From contig NZ_KN708638.1 in the NCBI RefSeq assembly GCF_000805335.1, forward strand, positions 2,564,961 through 2,606,160: a stretch of 41,200 nt of DNA, given 5' to 3'. The first letter of the stretch is position 1, and the number at the start of each line of letters is the position of its first letter. The position numbers and the translations under genes are program-made. Below, one piece after another: positions 15,522 to 23,654 of this stretch. Origin of the DNA: Streptomyces sp. CT34 (GTDB lineage: Bacteria; Actinomycetota; Actinomycetes; Streptomycetales; Streptomycetaceae). Under the pieces are notes generated by a model. The model searched no databases. It worked only from the letters and a program-made list of their open reading frames with translations, and had not been told where the DNA came from.

Positions 15522-16447
15522 TCGGTCTCCCCCAGGTGGACGAGCTGGCGGATGTGGACGACTGCGCCGCCCAGCAGCATGAGGACGGTGAGGACGGCGA
15601 TGGCCGCGCCCGCGCTGTAGCGGTTGACGGCGAAGGACTCGGTGAACGAATAGACCCCGAGCAGGTAGTAGTCCTTCTCGGGCTGGCCGCCGCGCATCAG
15701 CCAGATCTGGTTGAACACCCCGAAATCCCAGATCGCGCAGAGCGAGGTGACCAGCACGGCGGTGGGTTTGACCGCCGGGAAGGTGACATGGCGGAACAGG
15801 CGGAATCCGCGGGCGCCGTCGACGCGTGCCGCCTCCTCCCATTCCGCGGGGATCTGGAGGAGGGCGGCGTGCAGCGTGATGGCGGCGAACGGCACGGTGC
15901 CCCAGACGACGACACCGGTGATCACGGCGAATCCCTGCCAGGGGTTCTCGAACCAGTTGTGCTTGCCGAAGTCCAGTCCGGGCAGCAGTCCCAGCAGCCA
16001 GTTGACGACGCCGTCGTCGGCGTCCGTCAGCCAGCGGAAGACGGACGCCGCGACCATGACGGGCATGGCCCAGACGGCGACCAGCACCCCGGTCATGGCC
16101 GTCCGCACCCAGCGCGCCACCCGCCGCATCAGCAGCGCCACCGGCATCGACAGCACCACGGTCGCCGTCACGCAGACCACCGTGAACAGCACGGTGCGGC
16201 CGAGGACCGCCCAGAAGAACCCGTCGGAGAGGATCGACCGGTAGTGCGCGAGCCCGGCCCAGGGTGGCGCGGCCCCGGAGAAGAGCTCGCGGCGGGTCAT
16301 GTCCTGGAAGGACAGCAGCACCAGGTCGGCGAGCGGGTAGCCGAGGACGGCGGCGAGGGCGAGCACGGTCGGCGCGATCAGCAGGTAGGGCAGCACCCGC
16401 CGCCGGGCGGTGCGCCGGGCGCGCGGCTGCGGCTCCGCGGTCCCCAC
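15518..16447 (-). CDS. Carbohydrate ABC transporter permease (MalF type)
   Basis: The 309-residue protein has the start LPYLLIAPTVLALAAVLGY, the LVLLSFQDMTRRE loop, and the EAA motif AEWEEAARVDGARGFRLF then RHVTFPAVKP. It is the partner permease of the MalG-type gene. The GTG at 16447 follows the binding-protein stop by five bases. The reading frame upstream of this start only shadows the binding-protein gene. Its ATPase partner must be encoded elsewhere. Substrate: a sugar or oligosaccharide, not identifiable from sequence. Confidence 0.92.
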   Translation of the reverse strand: MGTAEPQPRARRTARRRVLPYLLIAPTVLALAAVLGYPLADLVLLSFQDMTRRELFSGAAPPWAGLAHYRSILSDGFFWAVLGRTVLFTVVCVTATVVLSMPVALLMRRVARWVRTAMTGVLVAVWAMPVMVAASVFRWLTDADDGVVNWLLGLLPGLDFGKHNWFENPWQGFAVITGVVVWGTVPFAAITLHAALLQIPAEWEEAARVDGARGFRLFRHVTFPAVKPTAVLVTSLCAIWDFGVFNQIWLMRGGQPEKDYYLLGVYSFTESFAVNRYSAGAAIAVLTVLMLLGGAVVHIRQLVHLGETE

Positions 16448-16452
16448 GGCCG

Positions 16453-17736
16453 TCAGTTCTCGTTGATCACGGCGTCGATCCGGCGGTCCGCGGCCCGCGC
16501 CGCGTCCGCCACCGACCGCTTCCCGGTCGCGATGTCCTGGAGCGTCTCCTGGAGGACCTGGGACTTCTCCACGGCTGTCCACCCCGGCGCCAGGGGGGTC
16601 AGCCAGCCGCGCCCGGCGGCCCGCGCGGCCGGGCCGTTGCTGCCGCCGGCGGCCACCTCCCGCAGCTGGGCGGTGTTGTTGGGCAGGGTGTCGGCGGCGA
16701 TCAGCCGGCGCTGCGAGGTGCGGTCGGTCAGCAGCCGGATCCAGTCCTGGGCGAGGCTCCGGTGCGCGGACCTGGCGGGGACGGCCAGGGTGGAGCCGCC
16801 CAGGAACGGCGGCAGCAGTCCGCCCGAGGGGCCCGGGAAGGCGAACGTGGCGAATTTTCCGCGCAGTTGCGGACTGCCGCCGGACCTGCTGTCCGTCGCG
16901 GCCCTGGCCTCCCAGGTGTTGCCGTAGAACATGCCGGCCCGGCCCTGCCCGACCACCGCCGGCTCGTCGCCGTTGTCCTTGGACCGGTCGCCCACGTAGT
17001 ACGCGTCGAGCAGGTCCTTCCAGGCGGAAAGGCCCTTGACGGACGCCGCGGAGGACAGCGCGCCGTGCCAGCGGCCGTCCCTGCGCACCGCGATCTCGCC
17101 GCCCGCGTCCTTGACGAAGGCCATCGCGGCGTACCAGTAGCGGCCCGGCATGTAGAACGCGGAGAAATTCCGGTCGGCGGCGCCGAACTTCCGCTTCAGC
17201 CTGTCGAGATCCGCCCGTAACTCCGGATAGCTGCGCGGCGCCCGGTCCACGCCGACCCGGTGGAGGAGATCGGTGCGGTAGATACCGACCCGAGGTCCCG
17301 CGTAATACGGCACGCAGTACGTCTTTCCGTCGTTGCGGCAGGCGTCGCGGAGTGCTCCGAGCCATTCCCCGGAATGATCGAACCCGGCCGGATCGACCGG
17401 TGCGAACGCCCCGTTGACGATGTAGTTGGTGGTTTCGCTGTTGCCCATCTCGACGACATCGGGGACCTGCCGCCCGGCCAGTGCCGCGTCGAGTTTCTGG
17501 TTCTTGCTCGTCCACTGCTGGTACTGCACCGTGACGTGGACGGTGGGATGGATACGGCGGAACCGGTCGTTCACGTGCGAGACCAGATCCGGCCAGCTCT
17601 CCTGGGCGTCGACGGTGAGCCACACCGTCAGATCCCCCGAGCGGTCCGCCGCCACCGGCCCGCCGCAGCCGGCCACCGGCCCCAGCACCGCAACCGCCCC
17701 CAGGGCCACCGCTGAACGGGAGACACGCCCCACCAT
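16453..17736 (-). CDS. Sugar-binding lipoprotein of an ABC importer
   Basis: This 427-residue extracellular binding protein of the carbohydrate family 1 type is membrane-anchored. It has a basic N-terminus, a hydrophobic stretch and a lipobox PVAGC with the lipidated Cys at residue 24. The mature part begins with GDLTVWLTV and includes VPDVVEMGNSETTNYI, GKTYCVPYYAGPRVGIYRTD and a late GRAGMFYGNTWEAR, all usual for the family. The ATG at 17736 has GGGAGGAG six bases upstream. It is the first gene of the importer-radical SAM operon and is divergent from the amidinotransferase operon, so the two may respond to one regulator. Confidence 0.92.
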   Translation of the reverse strand: MVGRVSRSAVALGAVAVLGPVAGCGGPVAADRSGDLTVWLTVDAQESWPDLVSHVNDRFRRIHPTVHVTVQYQQWTSKNQKLDAALAGRQVPDVVEMGNSETTNYIVNGAFAPVDPAGFDHSGEWLGALRDACRNDGKTYCVPYYAGPRVGIYRTDLLHRVGVDRAPRSYPELRADLDRLKRKFGAADRNFSAFYMPGRYWYAAMAFVKDAGGEIAVRRDGRWHGALSSAASVKGLSAWKDLLDAYYVGDRSKDNGDEPAVVGQGRAGMFYGNTWEARAATDSRSGGSPQLRGKFATFAFPGPSGGLLPPFLGGSTLAVPARSAHRSLAQDWIRLLTDRTSQRRLIAADTLPNNTAQLREVAAGGSNGPAARAAGRGWLTPLAPGWTAVEKSQVLQETLQDIATGKRSVADAARAADRRIDAVINEN

Positions 17737-18033
17737 GATCTCCTCCCTCGGGGTTGTCGAAACCGGCGTGCTATCTACCCCACGTATCCCGCGCGTTACC
17801 CCGGGGAGTCTTTCCGGCCAGAAATTCCGCCGCCTCCGAATGCCCGGCCGGGGAATACGGGAACGTCGGTACGGCAGGCCGGACCACATTCCGGTCCGCA
17901 TTCACCACAGCAAATACGGCGGTGATTTGACGCAAAAACCGTGGTGCGCCGGAGAGCCGCTCTTGACGCTGCCGCCCCCGCTGCCTCACTTTTGCACGGG
18001 TGTCCCCCACGTCCCCTATCGAAGGGTTTGCAC
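17737..18033. promoter_or_regulatory. Divergent promoter region between importer and amidinotransferase operons
   Basis: No gene is seen in these 297 bases. Two TTGACG hexamers lie on the plus strand at 17927 and 17963. The second has CACTTT 18 bases downstream as a weak -10 for the amidinotransferase. A direct regulator site could not be assigned. This is the likely control point for both operons. Confidence 0.4.
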
Positions 18034-19197
18034 GTGACTGAGTACGGCACGGCGGCCGCAGATCCGGCCACCCGGCCCCTGAAGGTCAACTCCTGGAACG
18101 GCTGGGACCCCCTGCGGCATGTCGTCGTCGGACGCGCCGACAACACGGTCGTACAGGCCCCCGAACCGGCCGTGCAGCGGGACTTCCCCGACGACGGCTA
18201 CCCGCTGGGCACCTACGGCCCGATGCCGGCCGACATGACCGCCGAGGCCAACGAACAGCTGGACAACTTCGCCGAGTTGCTGCGCCGCCGCGGCATCCGC
18301 GTCGACCGCCCCACTCCCCTCGACTTCAACCGGCAGGTCGGCACGCCCGACTGGACGCAGGAGACGATGTCCGGCTGCATGCCGCCGCGCGACCTGCTGC
18401 TGACCGTCGGCAGCGAGATCCTCGAAGCGACCATGTCGTACCGCAGCCGCTGGTTCGAGTACCTCTGCTACCGGCCCATCCTCCAGCGCCTCTTCGACGC
18501 CGACGAGAACATGCGCTGGGAGGCGGCGCCCAAGCCCCGGCTGACCGACGCCTCCTACAAGCCCGGATTCTGGGACACCTACCACACCCTCGGCACCGAG
18601 GAGCAGCTGGCCCGGGTACGCGACTACGACCTCGCGCTGACCGAGGCCGAGCCGCTGTTCGACGCGGCCGACATCGCGCGCTTCGGCAAGGACCTGTTCG
18701 TCCAGCTGTCGTTCGTCACCAACCGCAGCGGATACCGGTGGCTCAAGCGGCACTTCTCCGACTTCCGGGTGCACGCGGTGACCTCCACCAACACCCACCC
18801 GCTGCACATCGACGCCACCTGGGTGCCGCTCCGCCCCGGCCTGGTGCTGCACTGCGGTGAGCGGCTGGCGGACGCCGAGCTGATGGAGTTCTTCCGCCGC
18901 AACGACTGGGAGATCATCGAGGCGGTGCAGCCGGCCAGTTGGGAGCACCAGCCGCGGCTGTCGTACTGCAGCCCGTGGCTCGCCGGCAACATGCTCAACC
19001 TCGACCCGAACACCCTGTGCATCGAGGAGAAGGAGGTCCCGCTGGCCGACCAGCTCTCCTCGTACGGCTTCGAGATCGTGCCGGTGCCGTTCCGCGCGGT
19101 CGGCCCGTTCGGCGGCGGACTGCACTGCGCGACCGTCGACATCGAACGGGACGGGACGCTGGAGGACTACTTCCCGCACCGCTACGGACGGTACTGA
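18034..19197 (+). CDS. Amidinotransferase (glycine/inosamine amidinotransferase family)
   Basis: The 387-residue protein matches the arginine amidinotransferase family end to end, starting VNSWNGWDPLRHVVVGRAD. The catalytic triad is present: Asp220 in ARFGKDLFVQ, His258 in THPLHIDATW and Cys365 in GGGLHCATVDI. The enzyme moves an amidino group from arginine to an amine acceptor, with glycine (to guanidinoacetate), inosamine-phosphate and others known in the family. No other aminocyclitol genes are present. The GTG at 18034 has GAAGGG seven bases upstream. The HAD gene follows after five bases, suggesting that a phosphorylated intermediate is made or dephosphorylated, as in inosamine pathways (inference). 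Length agrees with the bacterial family. Confidence 0.9.
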   Translation: MTEYGTAAADPATRPLKVNSWNGWDPLRHVVVGRADNTVVQAPEPAVQRDFPDDGYPLGTYGPMPADMTAEANEQLDNFAELLRRRGIRVDRPTPLDFNRQVGTPDWTQETMSGCMPPRDLLLTVGSEILEATMSYRSRWFEYLCYRPILQRLFDADENMRWEAAPKPRLTDASYKPGFWDTYHTLGTEEQLARVRDYDLALTEAEPLFDAADIARFGKDLFVQLSFVTNRSGYRWLKRHFSDFRVHAVTSTNTHPLHIDATWVPLRPGLVLHCGERLADAELMEFFRRNDWEIIEAVQPASWEHQPRLSYCSPWLAGNMLNLDPNTLCIEEKEVPLADQLSSYGFEIVPVPFRAVGPFGGGLHCATVDIERDGTLEDYFPHRYGRY

Positions 19198-19202
19198 CGC
19201 CG

Positions 19203-19937
19203 GTGCCGGACGACCGCGGGGACATCGCCGGGAGCGGCATCCGGGCCGTGATCCTCGACTTCTACGGCACCCTGGTGCGGCTGGTCGAACCGCTGCCGCC
19301 CAGCCACCGGTCGCTGTTCGCACGCCGGGGCCTGACCGAGGCCGCCGGGAAATGGGGCGACCAGTGGGCGGTCGGGCCCCGGGACGGCGAGCAGCACGCC
19401 GCCCACTCCGTCAGCGAACAGGCGTACCGCGCCTGGGAGGTGGACCGGCTGCGGCGCCGGGCGCGGGAGTGCGGCGTCCCGGAGCCGGCGGCCGGCGAAC
19501 TCGCCGTGGAGCTCGACCGGGCGATGAAGGACCTCCGGCTGGCGCTCTTCGACGACGTACCGGACGCGCTGGCCGGGCTGCGCGCCCGGGGCCTGCACGT
19601 GGCGGTCTGCTCCAACTGGTACTGGGACCTGGACCGCGCCATCGAGGACGTCGGCCTGGCCGGGCTGGTGGACACCGCGGTCACCTCGGCCCGCGCCGGC
19701 GCCCGCAAACCGCATCCGCTGATCTACCGGACGGTGCTGGAGCGGTGTCGGGTTCCCGCGGGGCAGGCGCTGTTCGTCGGGGACATGTGGGAGCCGGACG
19801 TCGCGGGACCGCTGGCCTGCGGGATGCGGGCCGCGCATCTGTGGCGGGCCGACCGGGCCGTCGGGGGGACGGCCCCGCCGCTGCCGGACGGGGCCGTGCG
19901 GATCTCCTCGCTGGCCGCGCTCAGCACTCTGGTGTAG
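19203..19937 (+). CDS. HAD-superfamily hydrolase
   Basis: The 244-residue protein has HAD motif I as LDFYGTLV with nucleophile Asp19. The second acidic residue is Tyr21, as in haloacid dehalogenase-type members, rather than the Asp of most phosphatases. Motif II is VAVCSNWYW, motif III the Lys of ARKPHPLIY, and motif IV VGDMWEPDVAG. The reaction is a hydrolysis through an aspartyl intermediate; phosphate or another leaving group cannot be decided. The GTG start follows the amidinotransferase stop by five bases, so both are co-transcribed. Its last 17 bases overlap the end of the convergent gene at 19921. Confidence 0.88.
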   Translation: MPDDRGDIAGSGIRAVILDFYGTLVRLVEPLPPSHRSLFARRGLTEAAGKWGDQWAVGPRDGEQHAAHSVSEQAYRAWEVDRLRRRARECGVPEPAAGELAVELDRAMKDLRLALFDDVPDALAGLRARGLHVAVCSNWYWDLDRAIEDVGLAGLVDTAVTSARAGARKPHPLIYRTVLERCRVPAGQALFVGDMWEPDVAGPLACGMRAAHLWRADRAVGGTAPPLPDGAVRISSLAALSTLV

Positions 19938-21417
19938 CCGGGCCGGCCAGCCGGTCCAGCACGTTCCGGGTCACCCGGACGACGCCGGGGTCCAGTTCCC
20001 GGCCGCAGACCACCGGCCAGTCGGTGGTGCCGGCCGTGAACACCGTGCCCCCGGCGGTGTAGAGCCCCATCGTGGCGGCGCGCGGGCCGGTGATCGCCGG
20101 CTCGCGCGCCGGGCAGTTCCAGTGCCCCCATTTCAGGTGGTGAAAGTCGTCGTGCACCGGATCCAGGAGGTAGATCCCCAGGATGAGGAAGGACTCCGGA
20201 GTGCCGTCCGCCCCGGTGGCGCGGGCCACGCCGGCCGCGTCCGTCGCGAAGGCCGCGCCGTCGCACTCGTAGCCGATCAGCGCGGTCCCGGCGCCCAGGG
20301 CGTCCGGGGTGCCGCCGTCCGTGCCGTCCCGCAGGCCGGTCCCCTCGTAGACCCAGTGGTCGGCGTGCTGGACCCGGTACCCCTCGCGGGGCCGGTCGCC
20401 GGGCCAGTCCCCCGGCCACATCCCGCCGTTGCGGAAGCTGACACCGGTGAGCGCGTTCTCCGGCTCCCCGACCCCGTCCGGCGGCGCCGGCCACCACAGG
20501 TCGGTCGCCGGGAGATGCGGGTACTCGGTGCCCACGTGGTGGTCGGTGTCCGAGACGAACGCGCTGTTGCCGTCCACCGGATGCACCCGCCACCAGCAGG
20601 TGTTGGCACTGAAGAACGCCACGTTGCCGCCCCCGCGCACGAACTCGGCGACCCGGTCGCGCATCGCCGCGCTCCAGTACTCGTCGTGCCCGACGCTCAG
20701 CAGCAGCCGGTACGGGGAGAGCAGCCCCGGCTCCTCGTGGAGGTCGAGGTCGGTGCAGTACTCGACCTGGTAGCCGCTGCGTTCCAGCCAGGCGATGAAC
20801 GGCGCGTCCCAGTAGGCGAGGTCGTTGACGCCGCCGGGCCGGTGCAGGCTGAGCTGATGGCCGCGGGGCCGGTCGGCGCCGCCCTCCTGGTAGACGGGGT
20901 GCTCGTAGAGGCTGGCGGACCGCTGTGCGTCGGCGCGGTCCCCGCAGTTGTAGGCGTGCCGGGTGTAGGTCGACTTCTTGTAGAGGATGCGGGCCCCACC
21001 GGCACCGGGATGCCGCGGCCGGACGACGAAGAACTCCCGGCCGAAACCCGCGATCCCCGCGTCGTCCAGCAGCGGAACGTCCCGGTCCCGGCGCTCCTCC
21101 CCCGCCGCGCTCCGCTCCTCCTCGACGAAGTGGGCGAGATAGATCCCCGGCGGCCAGTCGCCGGGAATGCGGTGGTCGTACGGTGGCCAGTCCCAGTCCA
21201 CGGCCGGCGAGGCATGCTCCGGGACACCGTCCGGATGCGGCGGCGCGGCGGCCGGGACGCCCGGATACGGGCCGGTCTCCGCCATGAAGGCGAGTTCCCG
21301 TCCCAGCCGGTGGAAACGGACCCGGAATTCCCGGGCATCCGTCGACACATGAAACCTGAGACGCCGTCCGACTATCACACTCTCACGATCCATATATCCC
21401 TCGATCACCCGCGCCAT
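19921..21417 (-). CDS. N,N-dimethylformamidase beta-subunit-like protein
   Basis: This 498-residue protein resembles the large-subunit C-terminal part of dimethylformamidases and related proteins. It begins VIEGYMDRESVIVGRRLRF (an all-beta start domain), then SPYRLLLSVGHDEYWSAAMR, NVAFFSANTCWWRVH, and YPHLPATDLWWPAPP. The glutamine amidotransferase-like HDEYWS region is the family's most recognisable part. Family members are found far from formamide metabolism, so the true substrate is unknown. The ATG at 21417 keeps the conserved IEGY start; an alternative ATG at 21393 has a better GAGGG site but would cut it. It is divergent from the methyltransferase gene with only 56 bases between them. 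Confidence 0.75.
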   Translation of the reverse strand: MARVIEGYMDRESVIVGRRLRFHVSTDAREFRVRFHRLGRELAFMAETGPYPGVPAAAPPHPDGVPEHASPAVDWDWPPYDHRIPGDWPPGIYLAHFVEEERSAAGEERRDRDVPLLDDAGIAGFGREFFVVRPRHPGAGGARILYKKSTYTRHAYNCGDRADAQRSASLYEHPVYQEGGADRPRGHQLSLHRPGGVNDLAYWDAPFIAWLERSGYQVEYCTDLDLHEEPGLLSPYRLLLSVGHDEYWSAAMRDRVAEFVRGGGNVAFFSANTCWWRVHPVDGNSAFVSDTDHHVGTEYPHLPATDLWWPAPPDGVGEPENALTGVSFRNGGMWPGDWPGDRPREGYRVQHADHWVYEGTGLRDGTDGGTPDALGAGTALIGYECDGAAFATDAAGVARATGADGTPESFLILGIYLLDPVHDDFHHLKWGHWNCPAREPAITGPRAATMGLYTAGGTVFTAGTTDWPVVCGRELDPGVVRVTRNVLDRLAGPATPEC

Positions 21418-21473
21418 GCTAGGTGCGGAACCGGTCCGCAACAACGAAAATTCCGGCCAACGAAAGGCAGCCA

Positions 21474-22334
21474 ATGTGCAGTGAATTCCGGGTAAGGGAA
21501 CTGGTACTGGGCATTGAGGGACTGGCCCTGCTACGGCATGCGATGGACGCCGACGAGGAATTCCTCGCGGCCCGCCTGGCGGAAATCCGCGCCTTCGCCG
21601 ACGACAGCACTACCGACCTCCCCGACCGCCGGAAGCCGGTCAGCGAACTCGGCGCCGCGGACGGCTACGCGTCCTGGTCCACCCGCTACGACTCGCTGCC
21701 GAGCGCCTTCATCGAGGTCGAGGAGCCGATCCTGCACGGCCTGCTGGACCGCGGCCCGGTCGGCACCGCCCTGGACGCGGCCTGCGGCACCGGCCGCCAG
21801 ACCGCCGCCCTGACCGCCCGCGGCTACCGCACCATCGGCGTCGACCAGTCACCCGAAATGCTCGCGCACGCCCGCCGGAAAGCACCCGGCGCGGAATTCC
21901 GCGAGGGCCGTCTGGAAAAACTCCCGCTGGCCGACAACAGCGTCGACCTCGCCGTCTGTTCCCTCGCCCTGACCCATCTCCCGGACCTCTGCGCCGGAAT
22001 CGGCGAACTGGCCCGGGTGGTCCGCCCCGGCGGCCGGGTCATCGTCTCCGACCTGCACCCGTTCGTCGTCTCCCTCCAGGGCCAGTGTCTTTTCGTCCAC
22101 GACACCGGCCGGCTGGCATTCGTGCGCAACCACCGTCACCTCCACGGCAGTTATCTCTCCGCTTTCTCCGCCGCCGGACTGACCGTCCGGGAATGCCACG
22201 AACCGGTCTTCAACGGGCGGCTGGCACCGGGCGGTTACGAGGAATACATCGCCGACGCCGCCCGCGCCGCCTGGGAGGGAATCCCCCTGGTCGTCATCTG
22301 GGCCGCCGAAAAGACCGGAGCGAGCGCCGCATGA
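21474..22334 (+). CDS. Class I SAM-dependent methyltransferase
   Basis: The 286-residue protein has a 75-residue N-terminal helical segment and then a methyltransferase type-11 core: LDAACGTGRQTAAL (motif I, 100-113), TIGVDQSPEMLAHAR, LPLADNSVDLAVCSLALTHL and VVRPGGRVIVSDLHP. The target is unknown; small-molecule N- or O-methylation is most likely. The ATG at 21474 has GAAAGG ten bases upstream, and the upstream frame extension has no site. It ends in an ATGA overlap with the acetyltransferase-like gene, so the two proteins are made together. In its context next to an amidinotransferase, methylation of a guanidino product is one possibility, but nothing in the sequence proves it. Confidence 0.88.
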   Translation: MCSEFRVRELVLGIEGLALLRHAMDADEEFLAARLAEIRAFADDSTTDLPDRRKPVSELGAADGYASWSTRYDSLPSAFIEVEEPILHGLLDRGPVGTALDAACGTGRQTAALTARGYRTIGVDQSPEMLAHARRKAPGAEFREGRLEKLPLADNSVDLAVCSLALTHLPDLCAGIGELARVVRPGGRVIVSDLHPFVVSLQGQCLFVHDTGRLAFVRNHRHLHGSYLSAFSAAGLTVRECHEPVFNGRLAPGGYEEYIADAARAAWEGIPLVVIWAAEKTGASAA

Positions 22335-23095
22335 CACCCGCCTTCGTGCACCACTCCGAGCGCCCCGAACTCTGGGACCGCATCAGCAGCGATTTCGCCG
22401 GTATCGTCCCCGAATACAACCTGCACGGCGATATCAACGCCGGCTTCTGGCACCGCCTCTTCAGCGACTTCGCCGACCACCAGTTCCTGCTCCACGACCC
22501 GGACACCGACACCGTCCTCGGCGCCGGCCGCACCCTCCCGCGCACCTGGGACGGCACCCCCGAGGGCCTCGGCACCGGCCTCGACGCGTCCATCGAGGCG
22601 GCGTTCCGCGAGCACGACGCGGGGGCCGCCCCGGACGTGCTGTGCGCCCTCGGCATCGAGATCCCGCGCGCCCACCAGGGCAAGGGCCACGCCACCCGTC
22701 TCCTCGGGCACATGGCCGACATGGCCCGCGCCGCCGGCCTCTCCCATGTCATCGTCCCGGTCCGCCCCACCTGGAAGGACCGCTACCCCCTCGTCCCCAT
22801 CGAGCGCTACGCGTCCTGGACCCGCCCCGACGGCGCCCCCTTCGACCCCTGGATCCGCACCCAGGTGCGCCAGGGCGGCACCATCGCCGCCGCCGTGGCG
22901 CAGTCCTCCCGCATCACCGGCACGGTCGCCGAATGGGAGTCCTGGACCGGCATGGCCTTCCCCGACGACGGCGCCTACGTCTTCCCCGGCGGCCTGGACA
23001 CCCTCCACATCGACCACGCCCGCGACCGGGGCGCGTACTGGGAACCCTGCGTCTGGATCACCCACGACGTCCGCAAACCCGCCCCCGCCCCTTGA
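22331..23095 (+). CDS. GNAT-like N-acetyltransferase
   Basis: The 254-residue protein shows GNAT motif A as IPRAHQGKGHATRLLGHM (acyl-CoA pyrophosphate loop QGKGHA), after LCALGIE (strand 4). VIVPVRPTWKDRYPLVPI follows. The length is greater than a minimal GNAT (about 150-180), with a C-terminal domain including WTGMAFPDDGAYVFPGG and WEPCVWITHDV. It should acylate an amine or hydroxyl of an unknown acceptor using an acyl-CoA. The ATG overlaps the methyltransferase stop (ATGA). A long hairpin ends transcription about 150 bases downstream. Confidence 0.8.
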   Translation: MTPAFVHHSERPELWDRISSDFAGIVPEYNLHGDINAGFWHRLFSDFADHQFLLHDPDTDTVLGAGRTLPRTWDGTPEGLGTGLDASIEAAFREHDAGAAPDVLCALGIEIPRAHQGKGHATRLLGHMADMARAAGLSHVIVPVRPTWKDRYPLVPIERYASWTRPDGAPFDPWIRTQVRQGGTIAAAVAQSSRITGTVAEWESWTGMAFPDDGAYVFPGGLDTLHIDHARDRGAYWEPCVWITHDVRKPAPAP

Positions 23096-23243
23096 CCTCT
23101 GTCCCCGGCAGCAGCCCCCGCCGGCAGGACCCCGTGGACCGCGGACCGGGAGGCCGCGCCGCCGCCCCGGAAGCGACACCACGGGGCCGGACGACGAGCC
23201 GGACGACGATCCACAGGACGAACCGCAGGACGAACCGCAGGAA

Positions 23244-23273
23244 AAGGGCCCTCGCGCTTCCGCGAGGGCCCTT
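23244..23273 (-). terminator. Intrinsic terminator behind the CAT tRNA gene
   Basis: A 13-base perfect stem (AAGGGCCCTCGCG pairing with CGCGAGGGCCCTT) with loop CTTC or its complement lies 50 bases after the tRNA on the minus strand, followed by a short T-run (TTTTC). The same hairpin can end the rightward acetyltransferase transcript. Confidence 0.85.
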
Positions 23274-23322
23274 CCGCCGTGCTCTCACCTGGTCTGATCG
23301 TTTCTGCGTTACCAGGCTGCGG

Positions 23323-23396
23323 TGGGGCGGGTGGGACTCGAACCCACGGCCGACGGATTATGAGTCCGCTGCTCTAACCGGCTGAGCTACCGCCCC
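23323..23396 (-). tRNA. tRNA with CAT anticodon (probably tRNA-Ile2, lysidine type)
   Basis: The minus strand folds as a full cloverleaf. The acceptor GGGGCGG pairs with CCGCCCC, followed by TAGCTC D-arm, anticodon loop CTCATAA in stem GCGGA/TCCGT, and T-arm GTGGG/CCCAC with TTCGAGT. The discriminator is A. The gene ends in CC then G, so the final A of CCA is not encoded. The CAT anticodon can be elongator Met or Ile2. The G-T wobble closing the anticodon stem, as in E. coli tRNA-Ile2, favours Ile2, which TilS would modify to read AUA. Confidence 0.88.
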
Positions 23397-23545
23397 CTCA
23401 CGGCGCGTCGCGCACATTTGTGCGCGCCGTCTGCCGCAGCATAGCCGCTCATACGATCTGCTGCCCGTGCGGGCTGCCGTCGGGCGACCTTGCCTGCCCA
23501 AAAGGACTTCGATCACCGGTCGTTCGGTTCCCGGGCACAAGAAAA

Positions 23546-23565
23546 AGGACCCCGCGCGGGGTCCT
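23546..23565 (-). terminator. Intrinsic terminator behind the tRNA-Asn pair
   Basis: AGGACCCC and GGGGTCCT form an 8-base stem with loop GCGC, followed on the minus strand by TTTTC. It lies 11 bases after the nearer tRNA-Asn and separates it from the CAT tRNA. Confidence 0.88.
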
Positions 23566-23576
23566 CGTTCTTTCTG

Positions 23577-23649
23577 CTCCCCCGACTGGACTCGAACCAG
23601 TAACCCTCCGGTTAACAGCCGAATGCTCTGCCAATTGAGCTACAGGGGA
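23577..23649 (-). tRNA. tRNA-Asn (GTT)
   Basis: Cloverleaf with acceptor TCCCCTG/CGGGGGA, anticodon loop CTGTTAA (GTT) in stem TTCGG/CCGGA containing one G-T wobble, and T-loop TTCGAGT. 73 bases with discriminator G; CCA is not encoded. Second gene of a tandem pair. Confidence 0.95.
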
Positions 23650-23654
23650 CCGAG

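Noticed and set aside
23244..23273. Riboswitch or attenuator before the tRNA genes
   Set aside because: The hairpin has a T-run on the minus strand and lies after the tRNA, so it is a simple terminator.
7341..23322. Integrase, transposase or insertion sequence bounding the accessory region
   Set aside because: All real reading frames in this region were assigned to other functions and no terminal inverted repeats were noticed, so no mobile element is claimed.
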